Below, piece by piece: positions 16,563-24,301 of a stretch of 64,000 nt of DNA (its first letter is position 1; each line of letters opens with the position of its first letter). Location of the stretch: contig CAYMBJ010000009.1 of assembly GCA_964388665.1 (NCBI GenBank), positions 1 through 64,000 on the forward strand, written 5' to 3'. The position numbers and the translations under genes were made by a program. The notes under the pieces were generated by a model. The model made no database searches, was not told where the DNA came from, and was given only the letters and a program-made list of their open reading frames with translations. This DNA is from CALCCV01 sp964388665. GTDB taxonomy: Bacteria; Bdellovibrionota; Bdellovibrionia; Bdellovibrionales; Bdellovibrionaceae.

Positions 16563-17313
16563 CACTACCACCGATGAAAAGAACCTCACTCTAACAGATC
16601 ATTTGGCGGAGCTCAGAACGCGCATCATCAACGCGTTGATCGCGTTGTTGGTAGTGACTGGGATTTGCTACGCCTATAGCGAAGTCATTTTTGAAATCGT
16701 ACGCACTCCTGTGGTTCCGTACTTGCCCGATGGATCACTGGTGTTCACAGGTCCTATGGACAAATTCATTGCTCATCTCAAGCTCTCGCTGGTATGCGGA
16801 GTGATTCTGTCCTGCCCTTTTTGGCTCTATCAGGTCTGGAAGTTTGTCGCTCCAGGGCTCTATCAACACGAAAAAAAATACAGCATGAGCTTTATTACAT
16901 GTGGCTCACTGCTCTTTTTAATAGGTGTTAGCTTCGCTTACTTTCTGGTTATGCCGAAGGCCTTTGAATTTCTGTTTGCCTTTGGCGGAACCACAGATAA
17001 ACCCATGATCACCATTGATCAGTACATGTCCTTCTTTAGTCAGATGTGCTTGATGTTTGGGGTCGCCTTCGAGCTGCCCCTAGTGATTGTGATATTAGGT
17101 CTTCTCGGAATTGTTGATCGCAAGTTTCTTAGAGAAAAGCGCCGCTATGCTGTTATGATTCTTGCGGTCGCCGCCGCGATGCTGACTCCCCCAGACGTTT
17201 TGAGCATGGGAATGATGCTTGTGCCACTCCTAGGACTTTACGAACTTTCAATTTTGATTGTGATCTTTTTTGAAAACAAGCGTGTTCAAGCTGACAGCGA
17301 CACTGAAATTTAA
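16555..17313 (+). CDS. tatC: Sec-independent protein translocase TatC
   Basis: A 252-aa multi-spanning membrane protein with the TatC hallmarks: LTDHLAELRTRI at the N-terminus, a periplasmic loop with FTGPMDKF, the conserved FWLYQVWKFVAPGLY (about 82-96) and the late MLTPPDV motif. TatC recognises the twin-arginine signal. I chose the ATG at 16555, which overlaps the end of the TatA/B gene; the longest frame would add 24 unrelated residues encoded inside the upstream gene. No separate second small Tat subunit is present here, so one may lie elsewhere. Confidence 0.95.
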   Translation: MADTTTDEKNLTLTDHLAELRTRIINALIALLVVTGICYAYSEVIFEIVRTPVVPYLPDGSLVFTGPMDKFIAHLKLSLVCGVILSCPFWLYQVWKFVAPGLYQHEKKYSMSFITCGSLLFLIGVSFAYFLVMPKAFEFLFAFGGTTDKPMITIDQYMSFFSQMCLMFGVAFELPLVIVILGLLGIVDRKFLREKRRYAVMILAVAAAMLTPPDVLSMGMMLVPLLGLYELSILIVIFFENKRVQADSDTEI

Positions 17314-17430
17314 AAAACGAAAACTACCACCTGGCACTTGAAGATAGGCGCCAGTAGCCACAAACGCCCCCCCGGTGCAAATCCAACTATAGAAACATTC
17401 TCGAGAGTCCAGTCGATTGACCTGCCACAA

Positions 17431-18132
17431 CTACTGAGAGTTTACAATGGTGTGACATACGTTTTTAAACACGTCCCCGGTTATCGAGTCTCTATTTTGA
17501 TCGTACAACAAACTCACTATATCTCGAATGTCCTGAGTTCCTCGATTTTCAACATTTTTTGAATAAAGGGTGAGGACAGCCGCCAATAGGCCCTCGTGCA
17601 TAAGCAAGGCCTCCCTTTCATCTTGAGGAAGTTTCAGAAAAAGCTCATAGTCCACGCTGACGACGCCATCTTGTTGGACAGCTATCTGTCTTTTTTCGTC
17701 AAATTCCACCCTGATAGTCCCTTCATCCATAATTTCTTCGAGAGGCTCATGGGACTTCACCCATGCGAGCGTCGAAATACTGTCCCTCAGTTTAGGTAGC
17801 GCAGATATGTCGCTATGTTCACCGAAAAGGGCAAGCGCCGCTGCCGCCGCCAAGTGATTTCTTCTGGAATTTGTTTCGGAAACTCCAACGTTCCCACACT
17901 TAGACTTAAGGAGTTCCAATCTATTTAAAATACTGGCTCTCACTCCGTCCCACTTCGTTGGAAAAAAGTACTCTGGGCGAGTCGCTTCTTGAAGGTCTAG
18001 TAGCGAGCATTGTTGTGCTCCGTTGCGAACAACACAATCTCCGCCTCCTCCACCTACAGTGCCCATCCGACCATGAGCGATTTGGCAAGTGATTAGGGCG
18101 CACAGTGCTGTCAGTTTCATTACAGTTTTCAT
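17431..18132 (-). CDS. Exported protein with GGGGGDC motif and LMHEGL motif
   Basis: A 233-aa exported protein of unknown function. A signal peptide (about 1-20) is followed at once by VGGGGGDCVV, and a later segment reads EALLMHEGLLAA (about 180-191), then RGTQDIRDIVSLLYD. The same three elements (glycine run, LLxHE, Arg-rich pattern ending in LLYD/ILD) occur in the larger exported protein at 19160-20683, so the two are probably distant relatives. The HE pair suggests a metal site, but there is no HExxH. The start has AAGGAG at good distance. It diverges from a TIGR02147 regulator gene across a 152-base gap containing a dyad. Confidence 0.7.
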   Translation of the reverse strand: MKTVMKLTALCALITCQIAHGRMGTVGGGGGDCVVRNGAQQCSLLDLQEATRPEYFFPTKWDGVRASILNRLELLKSKCGNVGVSETNSRRNHLAAAAALALFGEHSDISALPKLRDSISTLAWVKSHEPLEEIMDEGTIRVEFDEKRQIAVQQDGVVSVDYELFLKLPQDEREALLMHEGLLAAVLTLYSKNVENRGTQDIRDIVSLLYDQNRDSITGDVFKNVCHTIVNSQ

Positions 18133-18181
18133 GAGAGTCTCCTTTTGTTTCGGGTTATTTTGGGTTCAACATCTGTACCAA

Positions 18182-18210
18182 ATATAACGCATCGAATTCT
18201 CGAGTTATAT
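18182..18210. promoter_or_regulatory. Dyad in the divergent promoter region, candidate operator
   Basis: ATATAAC at 18182-18188 and GTTATAT at 18204-18210 are perfect 7-bp inverted arms separated by 15 bases, a geometry typical of a dimeric regulator contacting one face of DNA. It lies between the exported-protein gene and the TIGR02147 gene. A dyad of nearly the same geometry precedes the second TIGR02147 gene (21603-21629). Confidence 0.45.
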
Positions 18211-18249
18211 ATTTTATTTGCTATTTTGTTCTATTAAAAGTTGCCTGTA

Positions 18250-18278
18250 TTGCTAATTTTTTAACATACTGATATTAT
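18250..18278 (+). promoter_or_regulatory. Predicted promoter giving a leaderless transcript
   Basis: TTGCTA (18250-18255), a 17-base spacer and TATTAT (18273-18278) form a good housekeeping-type promoter. Transcription would begin about 7 bases after the -10 box, at or next to the A of the ATG at 18285. No ribosome binding site is visible ahead of this ATG, which fits a leaderless mRNA. Confidence 0.5.
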
Positions 18279-18284
18279 TAATAA

Positions 18285-19091
18285 ATGAGAATTTTTGAGT
18301 ATTTGGACTACAAAAGGTGGGTACTGGAAAGGCTGGCTCAAATGCCAAAAGGAGGGAGAGGACAATTTGCTAGCATTGCAAAACACTTGGGTGCAAGTCC
18401 GACAATTGTAACACAGGTGTTTAATGGACCACGTGAGCTCACTCCTGAACAGGCCCTACTCTTGGCTGAATACTTTGGACTATCAAAGTTGGAAACGCGC
18501 TACCTCATCACGATAGTCAACCACTCGAGAGCAGGCACTCATCGATACAAACAGTCCCTTGCTGAAGAGATCGCTGAAATAAGAGAAAAGGCCAGGGAGA
18601 TTTCAAGCCGTGTAGCTCAAAACGCAAGCCTTTCCGAGGAGGCATGGGCTATATTCTATTCCAACTGGTATTTCTTAGCTATATGGAGTCTCACCTCCAT
18701 GGAAAACTTCAGAGATATAGAGTCCATTTCAAATCGCCTTGGCTTGGATAAGAAAAAGACACGTGAAGCCGTCGATTTTTTAATTAAATACTCATTGATT
18801 GTGGAGGGCCAAGACGGAAAACTTATGATTGGCCCGACAATGATTCATTTGGATTCTCACTCGTTACAAATTGCTAGACATCATCAAAACTGGCGACTTC
18901 AAGCCTTTCGACATTATGAAAATCCAGGAAAAGAAGAAACCTTTTACACGGCCGCTGTTACGCTTTCAGAAGCAGATGTAGCCAAGATTCGTGAAATGAT
19001 CATTAGTTTTATTTCCACCAGTAACGATCTCATCCGAAATTCTCCCTCCGAAAAATTGTACTGCATATGTATGGACTGGTTTGAAGTATGA
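18285..19091 (+). CDS. TIGR02147-type putative transcriptional regulator
   Basis: A 268-aa protein of the TIGR02147 kind. The opening IFEYLDYKRWVLERLA, the following HTH-like segment (FASIAKHLGASPTIVTQVFN, about 32-51), the conserved YFGLSKLETRYL and the C-terminal SxSxxL...FEV pattern match the second copy at 20754-21581. The N-terminus probably binds DNA; a second winged-helix-like part (about 145-180, ISNRLGLDKKKTREAVDFL) follows. These regulators are little studied. It is transcribed away from an exported-protein gene and is probably expressed from a leaderless mRNA. Confidence 0.85.
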   Translation: MRIFEYLDYKRWVLERLAQMPKGGRGQFASIAKHLGASPTIVTQVFNGPRELTPEQALLLAEYFGLSKLETRYLITIVNHSRAGTHRYKQSLAEEIAEIREKAREISSRVAQNASLSEEAWAIFYSNWYFLAIWSLTSMENFRDIESISNRLGLDKKKTREAVDFLIKYSLIVEGQDGKLMIGPTMIHLDSHSLQIARHHQNWRLQAFRHYENPGKEETFYTAAVTLSEADVAKIREMIISFISTSNDLIRNSPSEKLYCICMDWFEV

Positions 19092-19159
19092 ATCATTTTA
19101 TGACGAAGAAGCTTCATAGACACCGGGCTCGCAGCGCAAAGCCACTTTGGACTCATCGT

Positions 19160-20683
19160 CTATTCCACAATTTTATTGAAAGACTCTAGAGCATTCGGTT
19201 GCAGAACATCCGGGCAAAAATTAATTGCATTTTTCATGATCTTTATTTTATCCAAAAAAGTTTGTTCCAAATCTCTTTGGTTTACCGGTATAAGTCCGAG
19301 TATACCCGATCTGCTGGCGGGCGTTTTTGAAAATTCCAACTGACTGTCCAGCCTATTGAGATTTTCCTCCAGAAGCCTGCAATACTCCGAGAAAATTCCG
19401 GATCGAGAGGGTACAAGAAGTTCTTCTTGATGAAACAGATTTTCTGGATAAAGGGAGGTGATGAAAGGTGCTGCTGCTAGAAAGGCTTCGGCCGGTGTTA
19501 ATCCATTTACAAAAATATCGGGCAGACCGTATCTCACTGCCCAACTAAATAAGGTGCGGTCCGACGCCACATCCGAGTCTAAATTATTATCTGCGATGAA
19601 TTCCAACTCTTTTTGTTTAAGGGAAACAAATGCAGTTTGTAATTCTTTCCGGACAGGATTGACATAGCAGCTGGGCGCAAAAAAGAGTTCATAGTAGTTT
19701 GCAAAGTTGTCTTCAAAGATATTTTTTGCGAGCTGGTGGGCCGCTACCTCAGCACCTAGTGAATATCCCATAGAGTAGCTGCGCCGATCAAGAATTTTAC
19801 CAACCAGACGACGGGTGTTTTCGCTCGTCCTTTGACCAAGCTCAGTACCCATAAGATAGAGGGCTTCGTGCAGAAGCAGGCTAGCTTCATTGTAAATTCC
19901 TCTGGTTGGATCCTCCGCCACCGTCTGCATTTTTCTAATAAGATGTTTTGCGGCGGTCATTTCTATTACAGGAAAATGGCAAGCCTTTGTTTGTTCGGCC
20001 TTTTTGCGCTCGGCAAGCTGAATACGAACACAGTTATTGTAGCTTCTCGACTCTGCGGCCGCTCCTTGGTCATGTATTAATTCAAGATAGGTGCTATCCT
20101 TCCAAGTGTCAGGGTGAATTTCACGCAATGCACGCAAGAGGTGATCGCCAAAAAGTGGTAGCAGAGGCGAAACTCCTTTCGTTATGACGCGCACCAAGTA
20201 GGAGTAGGCCGTTTCACCTTCCTGCGCCGTTATCCAAACCCCACCAGGATTTTCGTTAACGTATTCTATATAATCTAAAGAATAAACATCGAACGGTTTG
20301 GCAAGATTCTCCGGACTAGAAAACCATATTCTTGGATTGCTTTTTGCCTCCGCGAATTCTGTCGCACTTGAAAAACAAGCAAATCCGCCACCGCCGCCAT
20401 TGCCGACGAGCCCTGATCTGCCAGCTACGTCTATCTCCCGTTGATTTCCTTCATTGGGCTCCGCCCCATTTCCTCCAAAAAAATTGCGCCAATTCGCTTT
20501 AGACCTAGAATTAGAATCGGAATTGTGTCCCTGGTTTCGGGAGGATTTAGGTCCATTCTGCCACGTCACTGCCATCACATCTATCGAAAAAAAAGTGATC
20601 AACATGGAGAGTCCGACAAAAATTGTTAGCCAGTGTCGCAATGTATGGGCTCGATTTTGGATCGATTTCAATGGGTTGTTCAT
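19160..20683 (-). CDS. Large exported protein with glycine run and LLHEAL motif
   Basis: A 507-aa exported protein without a family I can name. The hydrophobic segment IFVGLSMLITFFSIDVMA is a signal or anchor; an Asn/Ser-rich stretch and then GNGGGGGFACF follow (about residues 75-85). A later LLLHEAL motif (about 270) is followed by TSENTRRLVGKILDRR. It shares this layout with the smaller exported protein at 17431-18132. Several cysteines suggest a periplasmic or surface location. A TTG 20 codons upstream gives a longer frame; I used the ATG preceding the signal segment, after AAAGG. It is just downstream of a TIGR02147 gene on the same strand, so probably in one operon with it. Confidence 0.65.
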   Translation of the reverse strand: MNNPLKSIQNRAHTLRHWLTIFVGLSMLITFFSIDVMAVTWQNGPKSSRNQGHNSDSNSRSKANWRNFFGGNGAEPNEGNQREIDVAGRSGLVGNGGGGGFACFSSATEFAEAKSNPRIWFSSPENLAKPFDVYSLDYIEYVNENPGGVWITAQEGETAYSYLVRVITKGVSPLLPLFGDHLLRALREIHPDTWKDSTYLELIHDQGAAAESRSYNNCVRIQLAERKKAEQTKACHFPVIEMTAAKHLIRKMQTVAEDPTRGIYNEASLLLHEALYLMGTELGQRTSENTRRLVGKILDRRSYSMGYSLGAEVAAHQLAKNIFEDNFANYYELFFAPSCYVNPVRKELQTAFVSLKQKELEFIADNNLDSDVASDRTLFSWAVRYGLPDIFVNGLTPAEAFLAAAPFITSLYPENLFHQEELLVPSRSGIFSEYCRLLEENLNRLDSQLEFSKTPASRSGILGLIPVNQRDLEQTFLDKIKIMKNAINFCPDVLQPNALESFNKIVE

Positions 20684-20753
20684 ACCTTTTGGCAATTGCA
20701 ACAAATGGACCAAAAACGTACCGCCAAAGCAAGCACGTCCCAATCTATAGGTT

Positions 20754-21581
20754 TTATGTCCAAGGAAACAGGTCGTAATTGAGCTGGTAAGCTCTTTCAG
20801 CCTCTGTATCGGAAATTATCGATTCGAGTTCCTTAAGCCACTTTACAAAGCTCTCTCTAATTTTAGCAACTGACGCCTCGTCGGTCGTAAAGGTTAAATT
20901 GAAGCTCTGCTTTTGTGGCGCCTGGATGCGAAGCAGCTGGGCTGCCGAATGTGTTCTCACGAGGGCTTGGTGAGGGGGAGAGAGTGGTGAGGTTTTATGA
21001 ATAAAAAAGTGCTGCTTTAAAATTTCATATTGCTTGGTTAGAGAATTGAGTTTGATAAATTCAAGTTTTTCCATCACTCGCAAAATCTCCTTGAGATGCT
21101 CAGGAGCCATAAGGAGATCACGAGCAATCGCCTCAGTGTCTTGACGATAATGATCAATAGTTAGTAGCATATGCACAATCGTCGAGTAAGGATCCAAAAA
21201 ATAAGCCACGGTTTCGGATGTTTCAGAGTCGATAAATTCGGTTTTCAATTTGGCTCGTACATCTTGGTCTCGCAGGCGAAGCTCTTCAATTTTGGTACGC
21301 AATTCAGCTCTTCTCTTTTCCAATCCTGTACGACTGTAGTCATGAATAAGAGTGAGGTACTGGGCTTCTTTTTCTGACAGTTGCAAATAGCGGGAGAGAA
21401 GAAAAATTTGGTCCGAACTCAAATTGGCCTGCCCTTTGGTGACCTTAGACAAATAGGCTTTTTGGACTCCCACCGCAACGGCCACTGCCGTTTGAGTATA
21501 TTTTTTATTTATTTTTTTACCAGATTTCAACAAATCCCGCAACCAGACCGTGTAATCTAAGTAGTCGACAATATTAATCAT
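20754..21581 (-). CDS. TIGR02147-type putative transcriptional regulator, second copy
   Basis: A 275-aa paralogue of the protein at 18285-19091. Shared features: NIVDYLDYTVWLRDLL at the start, an HTH-like region (TAVAVAVGVQKAYLSKVTKG, about 29-48), the RYLQLSEKEAQYLTLIHDYSRTG block and a C-terminus ending NYDLFPWT. The middle carries a helical stretch rich in Arg and Glu (about 85-115). It directly precedes the large exported protein gene and diverges from the cysteine-repeat protein gene. A perfect dyad lies 22-48 bases ahead of the start, where a regulator could control its own gene. Confidence 0.85.
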   Translation of the reverse strand: MINIVDYLDYTVWLRDLLKSGKKINKKYTQTAVAVAVGVQKAYLSKVTKGQANLSSDQIFLLSRYLQLSEKEAQYLTLIHDYSRTGLEKRRAELRTKIEELRLRDQDVRAKLKTEFIDSETSETVAYFLDPYSTIVHMLLTIDHYRQDTEAIARDLLMAPEHLKEILRVMEKLEFIKLNSLTKQYEILKQHFFIHKTSPLSPPHQALVRTHSAAQLLRIQAPQKQSFNLTFTTDEASVAKIRESFVKWLKELESIISDTEAERAYQLNYDLFPWT

Positions 21582-21602
21582 TGGTGTCGCCAGTTTCTAA
21601 TG

Positions 21603-21629
21603 AGGAAACTTTTTAAGCAAATGTTTCCT
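21603..21629. promoter_or_regulatory. Dyad in front of the second TIGR02147 gene, candidate operator
   Basis: AGGAAAC at 21603-21609 and GTTTCCT at 21623-21629 are perfect 7-bp inverted arms with a 13-base spacer. Compared with the dyad at 18182-18210 both fit ANNNAAC-N13..15-GTTNNNT. The site lies in the divergent promoter region between the regulator and the cysteine-repeat protein gene. Confidence 0.5.
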
Positions 21630-21729
21630 TTAATCAGCTTGAAGACTAGGCAGTGGTTCAGCTAGATTGGCCTCACGAATCAACCCCAAACTTGATCCGG
21701 CAGAAGGCAGGGTCACAAAGGAGCTTCTT

Positions 21730-22377
21730 ATGATCCAATCCATTATCCTAAGCACAATCTTTACAGTAGGCCTGGTCAATTCGGCTTACGCTGCCGTCCT
21801 AACGGGTCCCATCTGCGGTAAGCAGAATGATGACGGCGCACAAATTGAACTCCTTGGTGAAGACTTTAGAGCCATTTATGATTATGATACCCAATTTTCA
21901 ATGGCTGCAAAAGTTGCCTTAAGTAAACCGCCAATTAAGATAGCGTTTAGCAGCACCGATCTTGATTCACTTGATACAGTTTGCTGGGAAGGGCATGCTG
22001 TTCAAAACGGGTATGATATTCGTTTTGATTACATTGAAGCTGCGTATCTTAAAGAACCCGTACCACAGCAAGTAAATTCGATGAGCCAGGCGCCTTACAC
22101 ACCAGTGGCTCAACTCACACCAATAGGTCAAAATCATCAGCCGCAACTTGATCCTTGTCTTTATCAGGTGGAGCAGAGGGGATGCAACTTACTTGCTGGC
22201 ATTTACAATTGTAGATGGATCCCAGAGCGACCTGGAACATGTTCAAGCCCAGCAGGTTCTCAGTTGCCACTTGACCCTTGCAAATACCAAGTGAATCAAA
22301 ACGGCTGTCACGCGTTGACTGGTATATACTCCTGTCAGTGGAACCCAAAGACACCTGGTCGCTGCACATCAAACTAA
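21730..22377 (+). CDS. Exported protein with two C-terminal cysteine-rich repeats
   Basis: A 215-aa exported protein. The start follows AAAGGAG at 7 bases and gives a clear signal peptide (MIQSIILSTIFTVGLVNSAYA). Residues 20-110 form an unrecognised domain with a cysteine pair. The C-terminus has two repeats of about 34 residues, each LDPC-x-YQV-x3-GC-x5-GIY-x-C-x-W-x-P-x2-PG-x-C, four cysteines per copy, separated by a short linker. Four conserved cysteines per unit suggest two disulfides per repeat and an extracytoplasmic role, perhaps ligand binding. It is divergent from the TIGR02147 gene at 20754-21581 and may share its control region. Confidence 0.7.
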   Translation: MIQSIILSTIFTVGLVNSAYAAVLTGPICGKQNDDGAQIELLGEDFRAIYDYDTQFSMAAKVALSKPPIKIAFSSTDLDSLDTVCWEGHAVQNGYDIRFDYIEAAYLKEPVPQQVNSMSQAPYTPVAQLTPIGQNHQPQLDPCLYQVEQRGCNLLAGIYNCRWIPERPGTCSSPAGSQLPLDPCKYQVNQNGCHALTGIYSCQWNPKTPGRCTSN

Positions 22378-22460
22378 AGCTTAAATGAAGCGGGCTCAGC
22401 GACAAGGTGGCTGGGCTCCATAGGCGACATTGATCTCTCTGATCTCTTCCAAATCTAAAA

Positions 22461-24131
22461 TCACATCCCCGAATCATTCGTCGGCAGGCATTCCAATTTG
22501 TCGATATAAAAATTAGCTACGAAACTGCTCCCTGGAACTTTGGCTTTGATCCACTGGTTTTTTGATTGATCAAAGTACACATAGTTGTGATCCCCGCCGC
22601 TACCAAACTTAGAAATAATTCTCCCCTGCTGCAGGCCATTTTCTCGACAGAAAGCATCTGCGCTGACCTGAGTTCCGCGAATGTCAAATTTCTTTCCGTT
22701 CAAAGTCACTTTGGGCCGTGAAAATGATTTTGCAGTGGGTATTGGGCTTGGGTCTGGAGCTGGCTTGTTGCTTTTCATTTCTTTTAGCTCCTCTTCGGCC
22801 ACTGGATTTCCGGCGTCGATGGCCAATTTATAATAGGCCTCCGCTTGCAAGAGATCGATGGTGACTCCACCAGTTCCTAGACGAAAGATACGTGCAAGGT
22901 AGACACTTGCCCAATGGACTCCAAGGGCCTGTGCTCTTTCGAAGTAGTTAATGGCTTTCGCCATATCCCGCTCGCGCCCTTGGGCGCCTTCATACATTCG
23001 TCCTAGCTCCATGATTGCCCAGCCATTGTTTTTTGCTGCTGCGGCTTGTCTCCAATAATAGGCTTTGTCCCAATCACGATCCACTCCCCAAGCATTGGCA
23101 TAATACTTTCCCAAAACTTCCATCGCCCAGTGAAAGCCACCTTCAGCGGCCCTTTCTTGCCACTCGAAGCTCGCGACCAAATCCACCTTTACGTCCCCAG
23201 TTCCTAGGCGGAGGCATTCTGCATAGCCATGCAGACCTCCCAAGTGACCTGATTCTCCGCTCAATTTTCTATATTCACAGGACTTTTTTAAATCTTTCTC
23301 CACTCCCAGTCCTTCTTGGTAATGAATCGCAAGCCCACTGTAGGCAAGTGGATCCTCAAGTGCTTGGGCTTGAGTCAGAAGCTCGAGACTTTCTGCATAT
23401 TTTTTCTGTGTCCGATAGAGACCGGCTAGCTGTACCAAGAAACGACCTTCTTTCGGAAAATTTTCGATAGCTTTCTCGCAAGCAGGAACGCCTTTGATGA
23501 AATCAACCAAATTGGTTTGGCCGGCTCCTATAGAGTTGACGAGCCACTTGCCTTCGCCCACATGATAAGGATCATTGGGGTCACCAGCCTCGTTATCGCA
23601 GGGAGAAATCCGTGGATTCAATTTCCAGTCAACTTTGAAAAGCTCCGCTCCTGCGGTCAGCTCCATCTGTAATTTTGCATCTTTAGGATTTGACTCTACA
23701 AAGGGAATTCTCAGGCCGATGAATTTAACAGGAGTTTGAGGCAAATCCATACCCTTCTCCACAAGCTCGCCATCGAAATAGATTTCAATAGAATCATCAT
23801 AATTTAATGATCTAACTCGGACTCCATCTGCCCCCTTCTTACTTAAATCGAGCTGATAGGTAACTGAAAAATAAATTTCGCTGGGGCTACTAAGTTCGGA
23901 GAGCAATCTATTCTCGGTCCCTCCAGTTTGGTCTTGGTTCGACTCGTTCTGATTTGAACCAATTTGATTCGAATGATTAACACCTGATGTATCAGTTTGA
24001 GCCGACATATTAATGGCTTCGAATTTTCCGCCACAGGCATTGAATAAAAAAGAACTACTGCAGGCCACGAGAGCCAACTTTGCTACCAAAAAGCATCTGC
24101 GCTGAGATGTATGCTGAAAACTCTTATCCAT
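22461..24131 (-). CDS. Sel1-repeat (TPR-like) lipoprotein
   Basis: A 556-aa lipoprotein. The signal ends FNAC, giving lipidated Cys33, and is followed by an Asn/Gln/Ser-rich linker. A beta-rich domain (about 85-185) is followed by Sel1-like repeats (about 205-455), recognisable as AxxYxxGxGVxxDxxKAxxW units such as AIHYQEGLGVEKDLKKS. The C-terminal 90 residues form a small separate domain with cysteines. Sel1 repeats mediate protein contacts, commonly in envelope or signalling complexes. It converges with the cysteine-repeat protein gene; 83 bases separate the stops. Confidence 0.8.
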   Translation of the reverse strand: MDKSFQHTSQRRCFLVAKLALVACSSSFLFNACGGKFEAINMSAQTDTSGVNHSNQIGSNQNESNQDQTGGTENRLLSELSSPSEIYFSVTYQLDLSKKGADGVRVRSLNYDDSIEIYFDGELVEKGMDLPQTPVKFIGLRIPFVESNPKDAKLQMELTAGAELFKVDWKLNPRISPCDNEAGDPNDPYHVGEGKWLVNSIGAGQTNLVDFIKGVPACEKAIENFPKEGRFLVQLAGLYRTQKKYAESLELLTQAQALEDPLAYSGLAIHYQEGLGVEKDLKKSCEYRKLSGESGHLGGLHGYAECLRLGTGDVKVDLVASFEWQERAAEGGFHWAMEVLGKYYANAWGVDRDWDKAYYWRQAAAAKNNGWAIMELGRMYEGAQGRERDMAKAINYFERAQALGVHWASVYLARIFRLGTGGVTIDLLQAEAYYKLAIDAGNPVAEEELKEMKSNKPAPDPSPIPTAKSFSRPKVTLNGKKFDIRGTQVSADAFCRENGLQQGRIISKFGSGGDHNYVYFDQSKNQWIKAKVPGSSFVANFYIDKLECLPTNDSGM

Positions 24132-24277
24132 GCTCCGGCCCCCCGAATCGATTTTTTAGGCAAATCTGAAGTTAGGAGCTGCAAAGAGAGTTCCAGTTCA
24201 ACGTTGTTAACTTCAATTTGGGGACCGAAGCGTGACTATGGATTAGTCACTTGATGTCATCCTAGCCGAAATACATC

Positions 24278-24301
24278 TTAATTTTAATCTTAATTTTAAT
24301 C
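24278..24301. repeat. Two tandem copies of TTAATTTTAATC
   Basis: A perfect 12-base unit is repeated twice head to tail across the end of katG, covering its stop codon. No hairpin terminator was found behind katG. It is probably a minor duplication. Confidence 0.6.

Noticed and set aside
17431..20683. HExxH zinc peptidase in the glycine-run exported proteins
   Set aside because: Both have HE, but the second histidine is not present (HEGLL, HEALY), so I do not call them metallopeptidases.
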